Below are positions 36,334 through 47,620 of a stretch of 64,000 nucleotides of DNA, piece by piece. Position 1 is the stretch's first letter, and each line of letters opens with the position of its first letter. The stretch is taken from contig WTPW01000715.1 of NCBI GenBank assembly GCA_009809945.1, positions 158,862 through 222,861 on the forward strand. Reading direction: 5' to 3'. The notes under the pieces are model-generated. The model did no database searches. It was not told where the DNA came from and saw only the letters and a list, made by a program, of their open reading frames with translations. The stretch is from Gigaspora margarita. Taxonomy: Eukaryota > Glomeromycota > Glomeromycetes > Diversisporales > Gigasporaceae. Position numbers and translations under genes: made by a program.

Positions 36334-36942
36334 TGGAACTCCGTACAGCAAAACTCAGAATACTTATTTTTGCGAGTGATACAAACCCAAAAAGAAAATT
36401 CGACGTAAAAATAAACTAAGTTCATGAAATTAAAAGGTTAGGGTTAGGACATTAGGGTTAGAGGCTATAGTAATAAATAATTAGGTTTTATATGTAAAAT
36501 TTCATTCCCGTCATTTTTAATTAGTGCCCCAAGACAGGTTTAAACACTCGTTTTCTTGTATTTTCTTTTTTTTCGTTTTTTTTGTGTTTTCTTCGCTTTG
36601 CTCACATGTCGAGCTGATCTGGGATTATCACATTTTACATTCTCCGATTGGTTAATTTTCCATTTTGGGTTTGTATCACTCGCACAAATAAGTGCACGCT
36701 AGCAAAACAGTGCATTGGGACCATCATGTGATTTTGAGAAAATCGCAATTGAAAATCATCACGTGATTAATTTTAATTATAATAATAACGAAACAAATTT
36801 TTAAATATATACACATTTTATTAGTATATTTTACAAATTTATACCATTTTTAGAAAGATACTATATATTAACAGATTATTATTATAAAATCTCAAAATCT
36901 GATTGGTTGGCCCAATGCACTGTTTTGCTGTGCAGGGTCCCA
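36334..36942. mobile_element. Outer MITE, TGGRACYC ends, hosting another MITE
   Basis: The left end tggaactccgtacagcaaaa and the right end, on the other strand, tgggaccctgcacagcaaaa, are inverted. TATA stands on both sides (36330-36333 and 36943-36946). When the inner element is ignored, the left arm continues agtgcattggg exactly as the right arm does. Confidence 0.8.
36355..36700. mobile_element. Inner MITE (ACTTATTTGYG family) with 8-bp duplication
   Basis: The 8-bp duplication agcaaaac flanks it (36347-36354 and 36701-36708). Inverted ends share acttattttgcgagtgatac-like sequence, but the outermost 7 bases differ between the two ends. The interior has ttagggttaggacattaggg and a word like attcccgtcatttttaatta, shared with elements at 51403, 61481 and 62640. 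Confidence 0.8.
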
Positions 36943-37628
36943 TATATCACTTACATTAATTAAGTGCATCTATTTATCTGAAAAATTTATCAGAGAGTAT
37001 TATTTTAACTTATTATATTACGTAATCTATGATTTCTATTCCTATGCTTACAGAATCTTTGGAATGTTTACCGCTTATCTTATGTGTAAGCTATTTTTTG
37101 CAATAATAATATTTATGATTATTTATATTACTTATAGTGAATAATATGTAATATTAATTATACAAGTTGGAAGACTCGGAAGATTTCATAACAAAGTAAT
37201 GTTATTTTGCCATAAAGCAGCGAGCCTTTATTATATCAGCTATCTTCGTATGTAGTTAAAAATTTTGTAAGCCACCTTTAAGAACCCACTAACATCATAT
37301 TTAAGCTTATGATGATATGCCTCATGTTTGGCTTGTAAGTAAAAAATATTGACTGGAATATTGTTGGTTTTTTTTTTGTTTTATAATTTTTATTCATAAT
37401 CTTATGAATAATTATATTCCCAAGTAGCGTTTAACTTTATAATAATTTAATAAATTGTGTTACTTCTATTTATGACGAGAATATTTCTGTGATTAATCTT
37501 CTTAAAGAAGATATAGTATTTCCTTCTATTTCGATTTCTTCCTCATTTATTCAATGAGAATTGGTACAAAAGATGAGGTCAAGGAATTAAATGAGACCGA
37601 GCAGGCAGCCTAAAATCAGCATAGTATT
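36943..37628. other. AT-rich spacer
   Basis: Nothing recognised. Confidence 0.4.
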
Positions 37629-37774
37629 GTTGCATCTAAAGTCTAAACTATACTTTATATATCTAAAGTAGTGCCCTAGCTAAAATTACGACTTAATGCA
37701 TGCATAAATTCTAACTTCAGGGCTTAATTTTAGCCATGCGCTACTTTAGATAAATCGCTACTTTAGATGCAACA
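37629..37774. mobile_element. 146-bp MITE with GTTGCATCTAAAGT ends
   Basis: gttgcatctaaagt at the left is mirrored by actttagatgcaac at the right. An inner atctaaagtag is mirrored by ctactttagat, and the halves pair again through ccctagctaaaatta and taattttagccatg. A related element with atctaaagtagcac ends lies at 57509-57638. No clean target duplication was seen. Confidence 0.65.
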
Positions 37775-39564
37775 GTTACCTAATGAAGAAATTTAAAAAT
37801 TACATTCCTTGATAGAAATTATCTGAATTTAAAATGTAATATATTAATTTCTAAAATTATTTTGATCATTCAGATTGCAATACTGTACATTTAAAAATGG
37901 AGTTTAGTTTTTTAAATTGCCAATAATCTGGTTGAAATGCTTTTTATATTTTATATTAAAGAAATTAAGTAAAATTGCAGAATAGACTTTTTTTGATTTA
38001 AGTAGTAGTAAAAATTATTTAAATTGATTCAAAACCCACTGAGATACGGGCATCCTTTGAAATATCTTACTAATATCTTAGGATACACAATTAATATCAA
38101 AAGATACCAACATAAAAATCTATGACTACAGTTAAATAGAGTAAGTATTTAATGAGTTATATCCAATGCTAGGCTTCTTCCAAAATATTCTATTTCAAAC
38201 AAGTACCCAAGAAAATAGGTTGAAGGTATGGTAAATTATATAAAACAACCAATATGACCTAAATGACGAATGACCAGTCATTGCCGTTTCACAGCACAAA
38301 TAACTTGAAGTCATTTAACTCTAATTAATTATAATCTAATGCATTTAGTCGATTAATATTGATTATTGATCAAAAATTATTGTTATAAAACATATACAAT
38401 TTATGAACGTCGTTATATATAAAGTAAATCGATGTTTTGCCATTTTTTATGTTATTTGTGGAAACAATTTATATATATTAATGATGAAAAAAAAAAACTT
38501 TTTTCATTAGTTAAGATACCAAAAAGCATTGATAAAATATCATCTAAATTGGATAAAAATTTTATAATGAAAAATTTTTACTTAAAGCACAAACATCAAT
38601 CTACTTAATAAAGATAATAGCCAATAAAATTATTGCTCGTTGTAACTAGTCAAAAATGACCAATAACCTCAAATGACCATCATCCCTGGTTGAAGGTGCA
38701 AGTGTTGACAGACATGTTGATTTTTTTCTTAGCTTTTAACAAGCCTAACAACTGAACAAAAATGCAGAGTTATAGTAGATAGATGAAAGTGTTTAAAAAA
38801 AAAAAAGATATGAAGCTCTAACTAGTTTTAAAAAAATTTGATTAAATGCTTGTATTACCTTACACTAATTTTTTTTTTTTACAAACTAAAATTTGCATAT
38901 ATTGACGCCCAGTTTGAATTAACTAATCATTGGCTAATCTAATTTACCAAACCAAAATCACCGTATAATTGCACTAATTAAAAAAAGAATATTTAATTTT
39001 TAAAATCATAAATTAGATTATAAGAGTGACCCATTATTTTTGACATTTTCATTTTCAGAATAAAAGATTTATTGAAAGTATTTTGTCAATTGTTTTTGGT
39101 ACATAGATCATATTCAATTCTAGTAAAAGTATGGGACACAGTTGTTCCTCCAATACTGTGTTTGGTTCTAAAGACTGTTAAAAACCAAAGAGATCGTTAT
39201 AAAGTGATTATTGCTTATTAGAAAACCATTTTTAAAATCTTCAATTATTAAAGACCTATTAAAGACCTATTCAGTTAACTATTGGAACTAAAATTGGACA
39301 TTATCTCTTAAACAATAGTAACGCTAAGCAAATGCTGCTGTGATGAGCTTCATGAGTTTTTGAATAAATTTAAACTTAATTACTTTATTTTAAAATATTT
39401 TTATATATTAAATGTTCAAAAGCTGGGCACAAATTTTCTCTTTACGTCACTCATTTTGAAAACAAAATCTTAATCATAATCTTGTATAAGTATTTTACTA
39501 TAGTATTATTGCTCCAATTTTGTAATTTTTGAGATTTATTACTCTGAACTTTTTTTGATAATAC
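37775..39564. other. AT-rich spacer
   Basis: No gene was recognised. There are A and T runs and weak short repeats only. Confidence 0.4.
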
Positions 39565-39792
39565 ATGAAAAGTACGAATTTAAAAAAAAAAAAATTAGAA
39601 ATAGCAAATTATGTACTTGGTGTTGATGTTTATTTTCAAGATGAAGTTATTAGTCGTCTTCGGAAATATGAAGAAAATCGACAAACGCTAGAAGTTAAAT
39701 ATGGCCTTTATAATAACGAATTCAAATTAGCAGTTCCGTATAACAAATTCAAATTAGCAGTCATTCAAATGGCTGAAACAAAAACTTCATAA
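39565..39792 (+). CDS. Small ORF, 75 residues, doubtful
   Basis: This open frame has balanced codon use (IANYVLGVDVYFQDEVISRL and a following Lys/Glu-rich part) and an internal duplication of NEFKLAVPYNKFKLAV type. It looks more protein-like than its surroundings but has no recognised domain, intron or neighbour. It may be a fragment of a lost gene. Confidence 0.25.
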   Translation: MKSTNLKKKKLEIANYVLGVDVYFQDEVISRLRKYEENRQTLEVKYGLYNNEFKLAVPYNKFKLAVIQMAETKTS

Positions 39793-40290
39793 TAAGTGTG
39801 TTGATCGCATTTCTTTGACATTTGAGCATTGCTAATTAAATTTTTTCAACTGCATAATTTAAATTAAAAATTATTATTAAAATCGTGGTTTATCATCTTT
39901 ATTAAATTAAATTCAAAAGATTGGCAGCGCTCGATATTCGTAATAATAATATCTTTATTTAGCGTATACAAAGTTTTCATTTATACACACATATGAATTA
40001 TGATCTTGAAATGCTATGATATCGTAATTATAAAAATTAACCCTGTATTTTATAACACCAGTTTTACAAAAAACATCATGTAGTACTTTATCTAATCATA
40101 ATTAAAATCACCAGGCAAGTTATTGTTAAACAATAAATATATAGAAATCATTATTTCTTGAAAAATTGCTTCTGAATTCACCCTTATACTTCCTTATACT
40201 TTATTTAACTGAACAAAACAACAACTATGCCAATGCATTTTTCTACAGCTAGGGTATAACGATTTTATTTATTCGCTTTATTTTGTACAT
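39793..40290. other. AT-rich spacer
   Basis: Nothing recognised. Confidence 0.4.
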
Positions 40291-40293
40291 TTA

Positions 40294-40533
40294 GGCTGTT
40301 CAAAATTACAATTTCGTTTAACGTTCTCCCCCTCCGGTTCCAAGAGCTCCCTCAAAATTAAACAGACAATCGGAACGTTCATTACATCTTTTGATTCCAA
40401 TAAGACACATGCTTATAAGTATAATGTGATTATTTTTGCAATTTTAACATGCTCATTTAAATTGACCCCCCTCCCCCCACCACACTTAAGCTTCGTAAGG
40501 GAGCGTTAAACGAAATTATAACTTCAAACTGCC
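40294..40533. mobile_element. PIF/Harbinger (Tourist-like) MITE, 240 bp
   Basis: The ends are GGCTGTTCAAAATTACAATT and, on the other strand, GGCAGTTTGAAGTTATAATT, flanked by TTA (40291-40293 and 40534-40536). The interior has C-rich patches. A right-end fragment of the same family is at 24488-24553. Confidence 0.75.
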
Positions 40534-40797
40534 TTACTAGAAAATTGATTTTGATATGTTTTTATTAGTTACTTTTGACTTTACGTAAAATATTAACATT
40601 TATACAATGCTGAAAAAATGAAATAAAGAATGAATTTTTTAAAAAAGAAAATTCGCATCTCATACTAACGAATTAATAATTATAGCTAATAAGAGAAATA
40701 TAATGAAAGTTATTCAGTTTTTTGGTAGTCCTTTTTTTTAAGTACAAAATACTTTACAGAAAGCTAAACATCTTAATCTGCATAGTAACAACATAGT

Positions 40798-41494
40798 ATA
40801 ACTATTATTCGCGAGAGATGAGTATTTAACCGATTTAACTCTAATAGTTACGAGATTATATAGATAAATTTTGTAAGGATTTTAAGACAATGTAATGGAT
40901 TGTTAGGACAGATATAATGAGAATTGGACAAGGAAATACGCAACAAGACAAACGGGGAGAAAACTTTTCGATTAAAGATATGAAAAAGAGGTCTCTTCAG
41001 CACAACTTAAGCTTACTTCCTTTTGTTTTTATTGTAAAAATCGAAGAGAAGATTCTGCTTTATTAAACTCGAAAAGATGGGTGTTTATATACATTTAGGT
41101 TTACTATACTACACGCTTGACGCGTTAGCATGTTAATCGTGCTATTCGCCACCTAATGTGATACGAAAGTACTAATTTTAAGCCCACTACGTTGAACGTG
41201 TTACCTCATAATTTCGAAGCCACAAAATTCCTGCCACTGCACTGTTGACGTGATAGCACGTTGAGCGTGCTATATTGCTGAGGTAAACAGGAGTAATCAT
41301 ACAGAAATCACTACGCAAACAGGTTTCCTTCTCGAATTTTGATAAATTTAACAGAATTGGGAAAAAATATGTTTATACTAAATAGGGAAAAATAGGAAAA
41401 ATGATATAATCTATATATAAAAAAAATTTTTAACAACCAAAAAAAAAAAAAAAAATTTGAATTCTTTTAACGTCACAAATCGTGATTTGTGACA
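40798..41494 (-). repeat. 3' LTR of the Ty3 element
   Basis: On the minus strand it starts TGTCACAAATCACGATTTGT, with its own short palindrome. The distal TG..CA end is worn (ataactatt instead of tgtaactatt). It keeps about 27 CpGs, including acgcttgacgcgttagc, where the other LTR has TpG or CpA. Confidence 0.85.
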
Positions 41495-42060
41495 TACTCC
41501 TCCACTTGTGCTTGGTCCCCTAGTAAGGTATTCGTGGAATTTAAAAAGTTGTTAACTTCCCGATCACGGATGTCTTGAGCTTCTTGTAATAATCTCGAAA
41601 AATCATCATCATACATGCGAAGTAAGGCAAATGAGGTAATATGGTGAGAGGAGAACAAATTATCTAGCCCTGAATAGAATATAATTTAAAAGTACGTTGG
41701 GCTGTTTTCCATATATCGGGACATTTTTTTGGTGGGAAATATTGACGAATTTCATTACAAGCGATCTCATTCCATGAGTAAGCTTCACACAAAGTTCCAA
41801 GATAATAATAATAGCCTAATCGGGTCTTAGAATTGGTAGAAGAAGAAGAGATACGGGTACACAAAGTTTTAACTTGTTCATGCCAATCACTGCCTTCAAC
41901 TTCGGAAAGACTTTGGAAAGATATTTCTTGCCGTCTTAGATTTTCAATAAATAGGAGTATTTTTGAATGAATTTTTTGTGAGTCACTTAGTAGAAGGGGC
42001 AATAGGAATTTCTTGGTCATCTGCTTCAATGCCAATTTCTGATATTTTTGTTTGACTGAT
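41473..42060 (-). pseudogene. Extra ORF between integrase and 3' LTR
   Basis: Two consecutive minus-strand frames (41664-42035 and 41473-41658) appear to be one protein interrupted by a single stop. The words include SDWHEQVKTLCTRISSSST, RLGYYYYLGTLCEAYSWNE and RTFKLYSIQG, then HHITSFALLRMYDDDFSRL. The terminus runs into the 3' LTR. It is not RT, RNase H, integrase or envelope by motif. It is not recognised and may be an accessory protein of this element lineage or a captured host gene. CpG is retained here. Confidence 0.5.
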
Positions 42061-42239
42061 AATAAGGGTACCTTGAATGTTGCATACCTTAATTGTTTTT
42101 GTAAAAGAAGAACGTTTTTTTTAATATTGTTTGAAGGTTATTAAGTTCCATGATAGATGAAGAAAGCTTTGGTGTTTCATGGGACGATTTTATAGAATTT
42201 TTAGTTTCTATATTTGAATAGAATAGGTTGGGACGTCCA

Positions 42240-42620
42240 ACGCGTATTATATAATTTTAATCGATTTCCATGAATTGCTTTTTTAAGCACTTCACCCCCA
42301 GTGACAGTCTTAACTTATAAGTTCCATTTCCTAAAACATTGTGAATATAATATGAACCACTACATTGGAATTCTAATTTAGCACTTTTAAAATATTGGAT
42401 CTCAGATCGCTGAAGCAAAACTTGATCACCAATTTAATAGGTTTCTAATGTGTATTTGTTATCATGATAAGCTTTTTGGTAAGCTTGAGCTTTAGTTATT
42501 TTGGTTTTAGCTTTTGCATGTGCTTCTACTAATAGACCTAGTAAGCTTTCAATTCTTCTTAAAATTTGATTCTCAAGTTCTTCTTTTGTTATAGATTCAT
42601 TTTCATGGAAGGTAAATCAA
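42240..42620 (-). pseudogene. Integrase C-terminal region
   Basis: Readable minus-strand segments such as LLVEAHAKAKTKITKAQAYQ and, after breaks, an Ile-Gly-Asp-Gln-Val-Leu-Leu stretch and a GNGTYKLR-like stretch match the usual C-terminal GPY-type part of Ty3 integrases. Stops interrupt it. Confidence 0.55.
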
Positions 42621-42631
42621 TTTTTTTGGCA

Positions 42632-43250
42632 TTAGAGCATCCCGCTCATAGGTAAGATAAAAGGTTCATACCCAGTAGTACTATGCCTATTAGTTCTATA
42701 CACGAATAAGGCAGGAGCAATGACATCATCCCATTCCTTTTGAAATTGTTCTATACATTTACAGAGAACTCCACATAAGGTTTTATTAAAGCACTCAACT
42801 AAACCATTAGTTTGAGGATGATAGGAAGTGAAAACCTTATGGTTAATATTTAGTTGATTACAAAGGGACTCAATTAACTTGTTACAAAAATGAGAACCCT
42901 GATCAGATAGAAGAATTTTAGGAGCACCATGTTGACAAATTATATCCTCAAGAAGAAAATTGGCCACAAAATTAGCATCAGCTTTACTTAGAGCTTGAGC
43001 CTCTGGCCACTTTGTTAAATATTCAGTAGCAACAATGATGTAATTATGTGCTTTGAAGTTTGAGGAAGGGGACCTAAAATATCAATCCCAATTTTGTTAT
43101 AAGGTCTTCCTATTATTATAGGGTAAAGAGGCTCTCAGGTAGTGGTCTGTTGTTTCTTTGGCACACATCACAAGTACAAATATAATTTTTTACATCATTA
43201 CCCATTTGTGGCCAAAAGTAATGTACTGAGATTCGGTGTAAAGTAGCTTG
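42632..43250 (-). pseudogene. Integrase zinc finger and catalytic core
   Basis: The HHCC finger is readable near 43150-43250 (VHYFWPQMGNDVKN, CTCDVCQ). The core follows with GIDILGP (first Asp), LSDQGSHF (second Asp) and NGLVECFNK (Glu). In the frame 42632-42967 the second Asp and the Glu are 35 residues apart, the classic D,D35E spacing. The frame is broken between the first and second Asp. Integrase inserts the cDNA copy into the genome. Confidence 0.85.
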
Positions 43251-43808
43251 AAATTTGAAATAACCAGCTAGTAAATCATCATGCATACTAAATAAAACTG
43301 CCTTAATTTTATTAATTTTTAGAACTTGATGAGGCCATAATAGATTATAGGTATTCTTTTTAAATAATAATTGATCTTGGATAAAGAAGTTCTGAGGTTT
43401 GTGTTTTAGATCCTGAATTTGTTTTTGTGTATAATTAGAAGGTACTAATTTTTTATCTAGATAGTTAAAAAAAAAGTTGATATATTACTGGATCCATAAT
43501 ATTTTGAACTTAGAAAGCTTTGAGAAAGTGTTTATAAAAGATTTTTTTATATACCAGAACACTGTAACCTGAACTAGATTAACAGATTTAGTACAATAGA
43601 TATAGTGTAAGTGTATATATAAAGAAGAAAGTTTATTAGTTACATATCATCAAGATATGAAATTCTAGATAAACTATTAGCATTGATATGATATTTTCCT
43701 GATTTATAAGTAATATTAAAGTTATATTCTGTTAAAGTCATAATCCAGCTAATCATCCTCAAGGTTCTTTTAGTAATAAAAGAAATTGTAAAGCTATGTG
43801 ATCAGTTA

Positions 43809-44045
43809 CTAAGATAAAAAATTGCTATGAAGGTATTGTCTAAAGTATTCTACTGCCCAAAAAGCAGCAAGACATTCCTTCTTAGTTGTTGTATAATTTT
43901 TTTCAGTGACTGAAAGACTACGGCTAGCAAAAGAAATAACATATTCATTATTCTTGTTATCCTTTTGAGATAAAATTGCACCTAATGCTATATCAGAAGT
44001 ATCTGTGAACAGAATAAAAGGCTTATTGAAATTTGGATAAGCCAA
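43809..44045 (-). pseudogene. RNase H domain
   Basis: The 78-residue frame has FILFTDTSDIALGAILSQKD, then ISFASRSLSVTEKNY and KECLAAFWAVEYFRQYL. These are the usual RNase H_2-type motifs of Ty3 elements; the first Asp and the Glu of KKECLA are visible. It degrades RNA in RNA:DNA hybrids. Confidence 0.85.
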
Positions 44046-44285
44046 AATAGAAGCTGTAATTAACTTTAATTTAATAATTCAAATACACCTTGTTCCTGTA
44101 GGGTCCAATTATAAGAAACTCTCTTTTTTAATAATCAGTTTAACAGAGCAGCAATACAAGTAAAGTCAGGAACAAATTTTCAATAATATGATGCAAGGAC
44201 AAGAAATCCACATAACTGGCACAAATTTTTAGGAATAGAAAAGTTTTCAATTGCAGCTACAGTTTTTGGGTATGCACCTATACCT

Positions 44286-45294
44286 TTATGGCTTACAATA
44301 TGTCCAAGAACCTTGATTTCTTAATAGAAAAAAATACTTAGATGGTTTAAGTTTTAACCCTACAACCTTTAACCATTCAAAAACTCTTCTAATATCGTTA
44401 AAATGATCCTCAATAGTTTTTGAGTAAACAACAATATCATCTATATAAAAAATAACAAAATTGCCTAAACTATCTCTAAAAATATTGTCCATAAGACATT
44501 GAAGAGTTGCTGGTGCATTAGTAAGGCCAAAAGGCATTACATTAAATTCAAAATAGTTGTGAAAGCAGTTTTAAATCGATCATTAGGATCCATTTCTACT
44601 TGCCAATACCAACTGGCAAGGTCTAATGTACTAAAATAATGTGCACTATGAAATGATTCTAATAACTCCTAAATTCTAGGAAGGGAATAACTATCTTTAA
44701 CTGTAAAAGAGTTTAATTTGTGATAGTCTATGCAGAACTGAATTTTACCCTTTCTTTTTACCAATACAATTAGGGAGACCCATGAGCTTTCTGCAGGTTG
44801 GATAACACCTTCTTTTAGCATACAAATAATTTTACTTTTATAACTTCTCACTCTGTGGAGAAATGTCGATATGCTCTTAACTTAATAGCTGAAGCATTAT
44901 TGGTATTAATTTTATGTTTTACAATACTAGTGCGTCCTAATTCTTTGAATTCCCAAGCAAAAGTAGAGCAATTATCTTGCAAAAAAGTTTTAAATATATC
45001 TTTAATCTTCTGAGGAATTTCACTAATATTATAAGCAATATTGCTATTTTTTTCTTCATAATAAAATTCAAGTAAATCTAAAATAGGTTCAAGACTCTCT
45101 CCTGTAAGATAATTTATTGACAATACTATAGCTTGTCTAGGATCAGATAAACTATGGGAAATTTTAGGGGCTAAACTATTAAAGTAATTAAAGGCAGAAT
45201 TTAAAGTATTATTATTAGGATCCTGAATTCTAGATTGTAAAGTAGTATATAGTGTTTCATTGTTATTTTTTTTTAAATTCATCTTCAATATCAA
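44286..45294 (-). pseudogene. Reverse transcriptase domain
   Basis: Three frames line up: an N-terminal linker (44848-45294, ending IKLRAYRHFSTE), a fingers part (44669-44851; EGVIQPAESSWVS, CIDYHKLNSFTVKDSYSLPR) and a palm (44286-44537; MPFGLTNAPATLQCLMD and FYIDDIVVYSK). The catalytic YIDD lies at about 44436-44447. The pieces are separated by frame breaks, so no active enzyme results. It copies element RNA into DNA. Confidence 0.9.
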
Positions 45295-45869
45295 AAGAAA
45301 TTAAATTAGTATTGTAAGGGGCTATAGAAGATCTCATATCTTCAGACCAGTAATCATCCTCTGAATTCCAACTTATAGTGGGTCTTCATATAATTTAGAA
45401 AGACATAATGAAGTTAATGATTCTGATCACTTAGGACTACTAAAATTGAAAACACCATATATATGATCTTTAAGATCTTCTTTTTCAAATTCAGTTTCTT
45501 CTTCTGTAGTTGTATTATGTGACATATCTTCATTCTCTTCATCAAGATTATTTTCTACCTTTTTAGTTTTAATAGGCTATTTCTTCTCTAAAGGTTCATT
45601 AATATATTGGCAAAATTCTACAGAGACTAATATTTCTTTACTTTTCCATACTAAAGACATTTCAGAAGCTGTCCAATCTATTCGAGCATGGACTTTGGAT
45701 AGCTAATCATTTCCTACAATGGCATGATATGATGAAATATCAGTAACAACAACATCTATAGGTACTTTAACACTTCCAACTTCAAAAGAAAAAGCAAAAA
45801 TTTTATCCAATGCTTGCTTGCTCTCTCTATGTACATTAATCATATTTACTATAGATGGCCTTTTAATTT

Positions 45870-46055
45870 TTATCCCAGAAAATAGTAAGATACAACACTA
45901 CTAGCTGATCCACTATCAACTATAAGAGGAAAGTCTTTATCTAATACTTTAGCATCACAATATAAAGCAGTTGAGTAAGTTTCAGAAATTATATTAATAT
46001 TAATATTAGTTTTTCTTTTAGGAGCTTTTCTTCTTTTTTTTAAACTATTACTCAA
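45870..46055 (-). pseudogene. Aspartic protease domain
   Basis: The frame ends with FPLIVDSGSASSVVS; the DSG triad (Asp codon at 45915-45917) is the active site of retropepsins. The rest of the domain continues in another frame towards 45600 (readable DVVVTDISSYHAI-like sequence). It processes the polyprotein. Confidence 0.75.
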
Positions 46056-46639
46056 ATCAGCTTTAAAGAAGAGGATAGTTGAAAAGTTGGCTATAGGTAA
46101 TATTAGCCTGTTTATCTTTAATATTAGCTACTATATTATAAGGAGGTACAAGAGCTACAATTGGAGGTAACTCATCAACAATCTTTTTATAGGGTAGTGG
46201 ATAATGCTTAACTTTGTTTACTTTTTTAAAATTTTCTTGAAGAACTGCCTTTAGCTTAGAAGTTTCTTCTTTAAGAATTTCTTGTTCTCCTTTATCTTTA
46301 TTATTTTCATATTGTAATAAGTCTTCCAAGTTTGCCTCATCTATAGATACATCTTCAGGAATTATATTTTTTCCTGTTTTGGTATTTCTACCTCATTGAT
46401 AGGTTCAGTCAAATTCTTTTTAGGCTTTTTAGTTAATTCTCTAAAGAAGTGTTTTTTTTTATTTACATCTTTCTGCAGGTAAGTATAAAGGTCCTTCACC
46501 TTCTCTAAGGTTAATAAAAGTCATTTGGTCATGGGTTTCATCTTCTTTCTTTATCTCTAATAAGAAAAGAAGAGCCTGCAAGGTTCTTTATTAACTGTTA
46601 CATCTGTATTGGCACTAGTGATAGAATTGTTTCCATTAG

Positions 46640-47560
46640 ATATATTCTTTTGACATATTCAACTCACATGTCCAGGTTTGCTACATTTGAAACAAACCAC
46701 TTTGGAAGATACTTTTTAGAATATTCACTCTGTGGTTTCTTCTTTTCTTGTAACTGGGCTGTCATCTTATTAATAGCTTCTCTAAAATATTGTCAGTGCT
46801 AGAAGCTTGAACTGCCAAGAAAAAGTTAGAAGGAACTTGATACATTGGAAAAGGTTGATTAGGCATAGGTTGAGTATATATTGGTAAGACAGAAGTTTTA
46901 TTAAGGGCATTTTCAAAGGCTTTTGTTCTCTCAAAAGCTGTCTGTAAAGTAGTAGAGAGGAAGGGTAATATAGCTGCGAAGAGTTCTGGCCATAATCCAT
47001 TCATAAACATTTGTACTTTGGCTGTATCTGGGTAGTGCAAACCACCAACCTTCATCTGACGAACTAACTGTTTAATAGCAATATAATAGGAATCAACTGA
47101 CTTATCATAACGCTGTTTCTGTTGTGTCAAATTAGAGAACCATTTGCTTTCAAAGCAGGTGTACAGAACTAATTAATGAAGGTAGGTTTAAAAATATTAT
47201 TGTTATACTCCCAATGGTCAATCATAGGGACCTGAGTGCAGTGAATCATCTACCAAGTAGTAGCTGGGCCCTTAAGACAAGGTACAATAACTGGAATCTT
47301 ATGTTCATCTTGAACTGGATTTGCCTCAAAAGCAATTTTTACTTCTTCTAACCAAGAAATAGGATCTTGATCACCCCTCGCAAAACTAGAGTACTCAACC
47401 TGCATTAACTCAGATTAGAGTAGAGTGATATTGACCAGTGGGGCAAGTGCTGCTTGTAATTGCTGAACAATCTAATCAATCTGATTTGCAAGGTTGGTAA
47501 AGAGGTTTGAGCAGGATTAGCTATGATAGTTGCTAACAGAAAATTTTAAGGTTATAAAAA
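46640..47560 (-). pseudogene. gag: Gag with zinc knuckle
   Basis: The capsid part at 46762-47130 (MTQQKQRYDKSVDSYYIAIK, then MFMNGLWPELFAAILPFLS and FERTKAFEN) is homologous to the gag fragment at 4335-4652. The CX2CX4HX4C knuckle lies at 46653-46694 (CFKCSKPGHVS before the break) but has an in-frame TGA at 46659-46661, two codons before its last Cys. Upstream residues towards 47560 are in broken frames. It packages element RNA. Confidence 0.8.
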
Positions 47561-47602
47561 GATTAAACAAAAAGGTAATGTATTTATAAAACAATGTGTA
47601 TT

Positions 47603-47620
47603 CACACAATCAGCACCAAA
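47603..47620 (-). other. Primer-binding site of the Ty3 element
   Basis: Directly inside the 5' LTR the minus strand reads TTTGGTGCTGATTGTGTG. The related fragment at 5706-5723 has TTTGGCGCTAATCGTGTG; two of the three differences are C-to-T at CpG. Confidence 0.65.

Noticed and set aside
36425-36465. Interstitial telomere repeat (ttaggg)
   Set aside because: Only two or three imperfect units occur, always as part of the MITE core shared by four elements.
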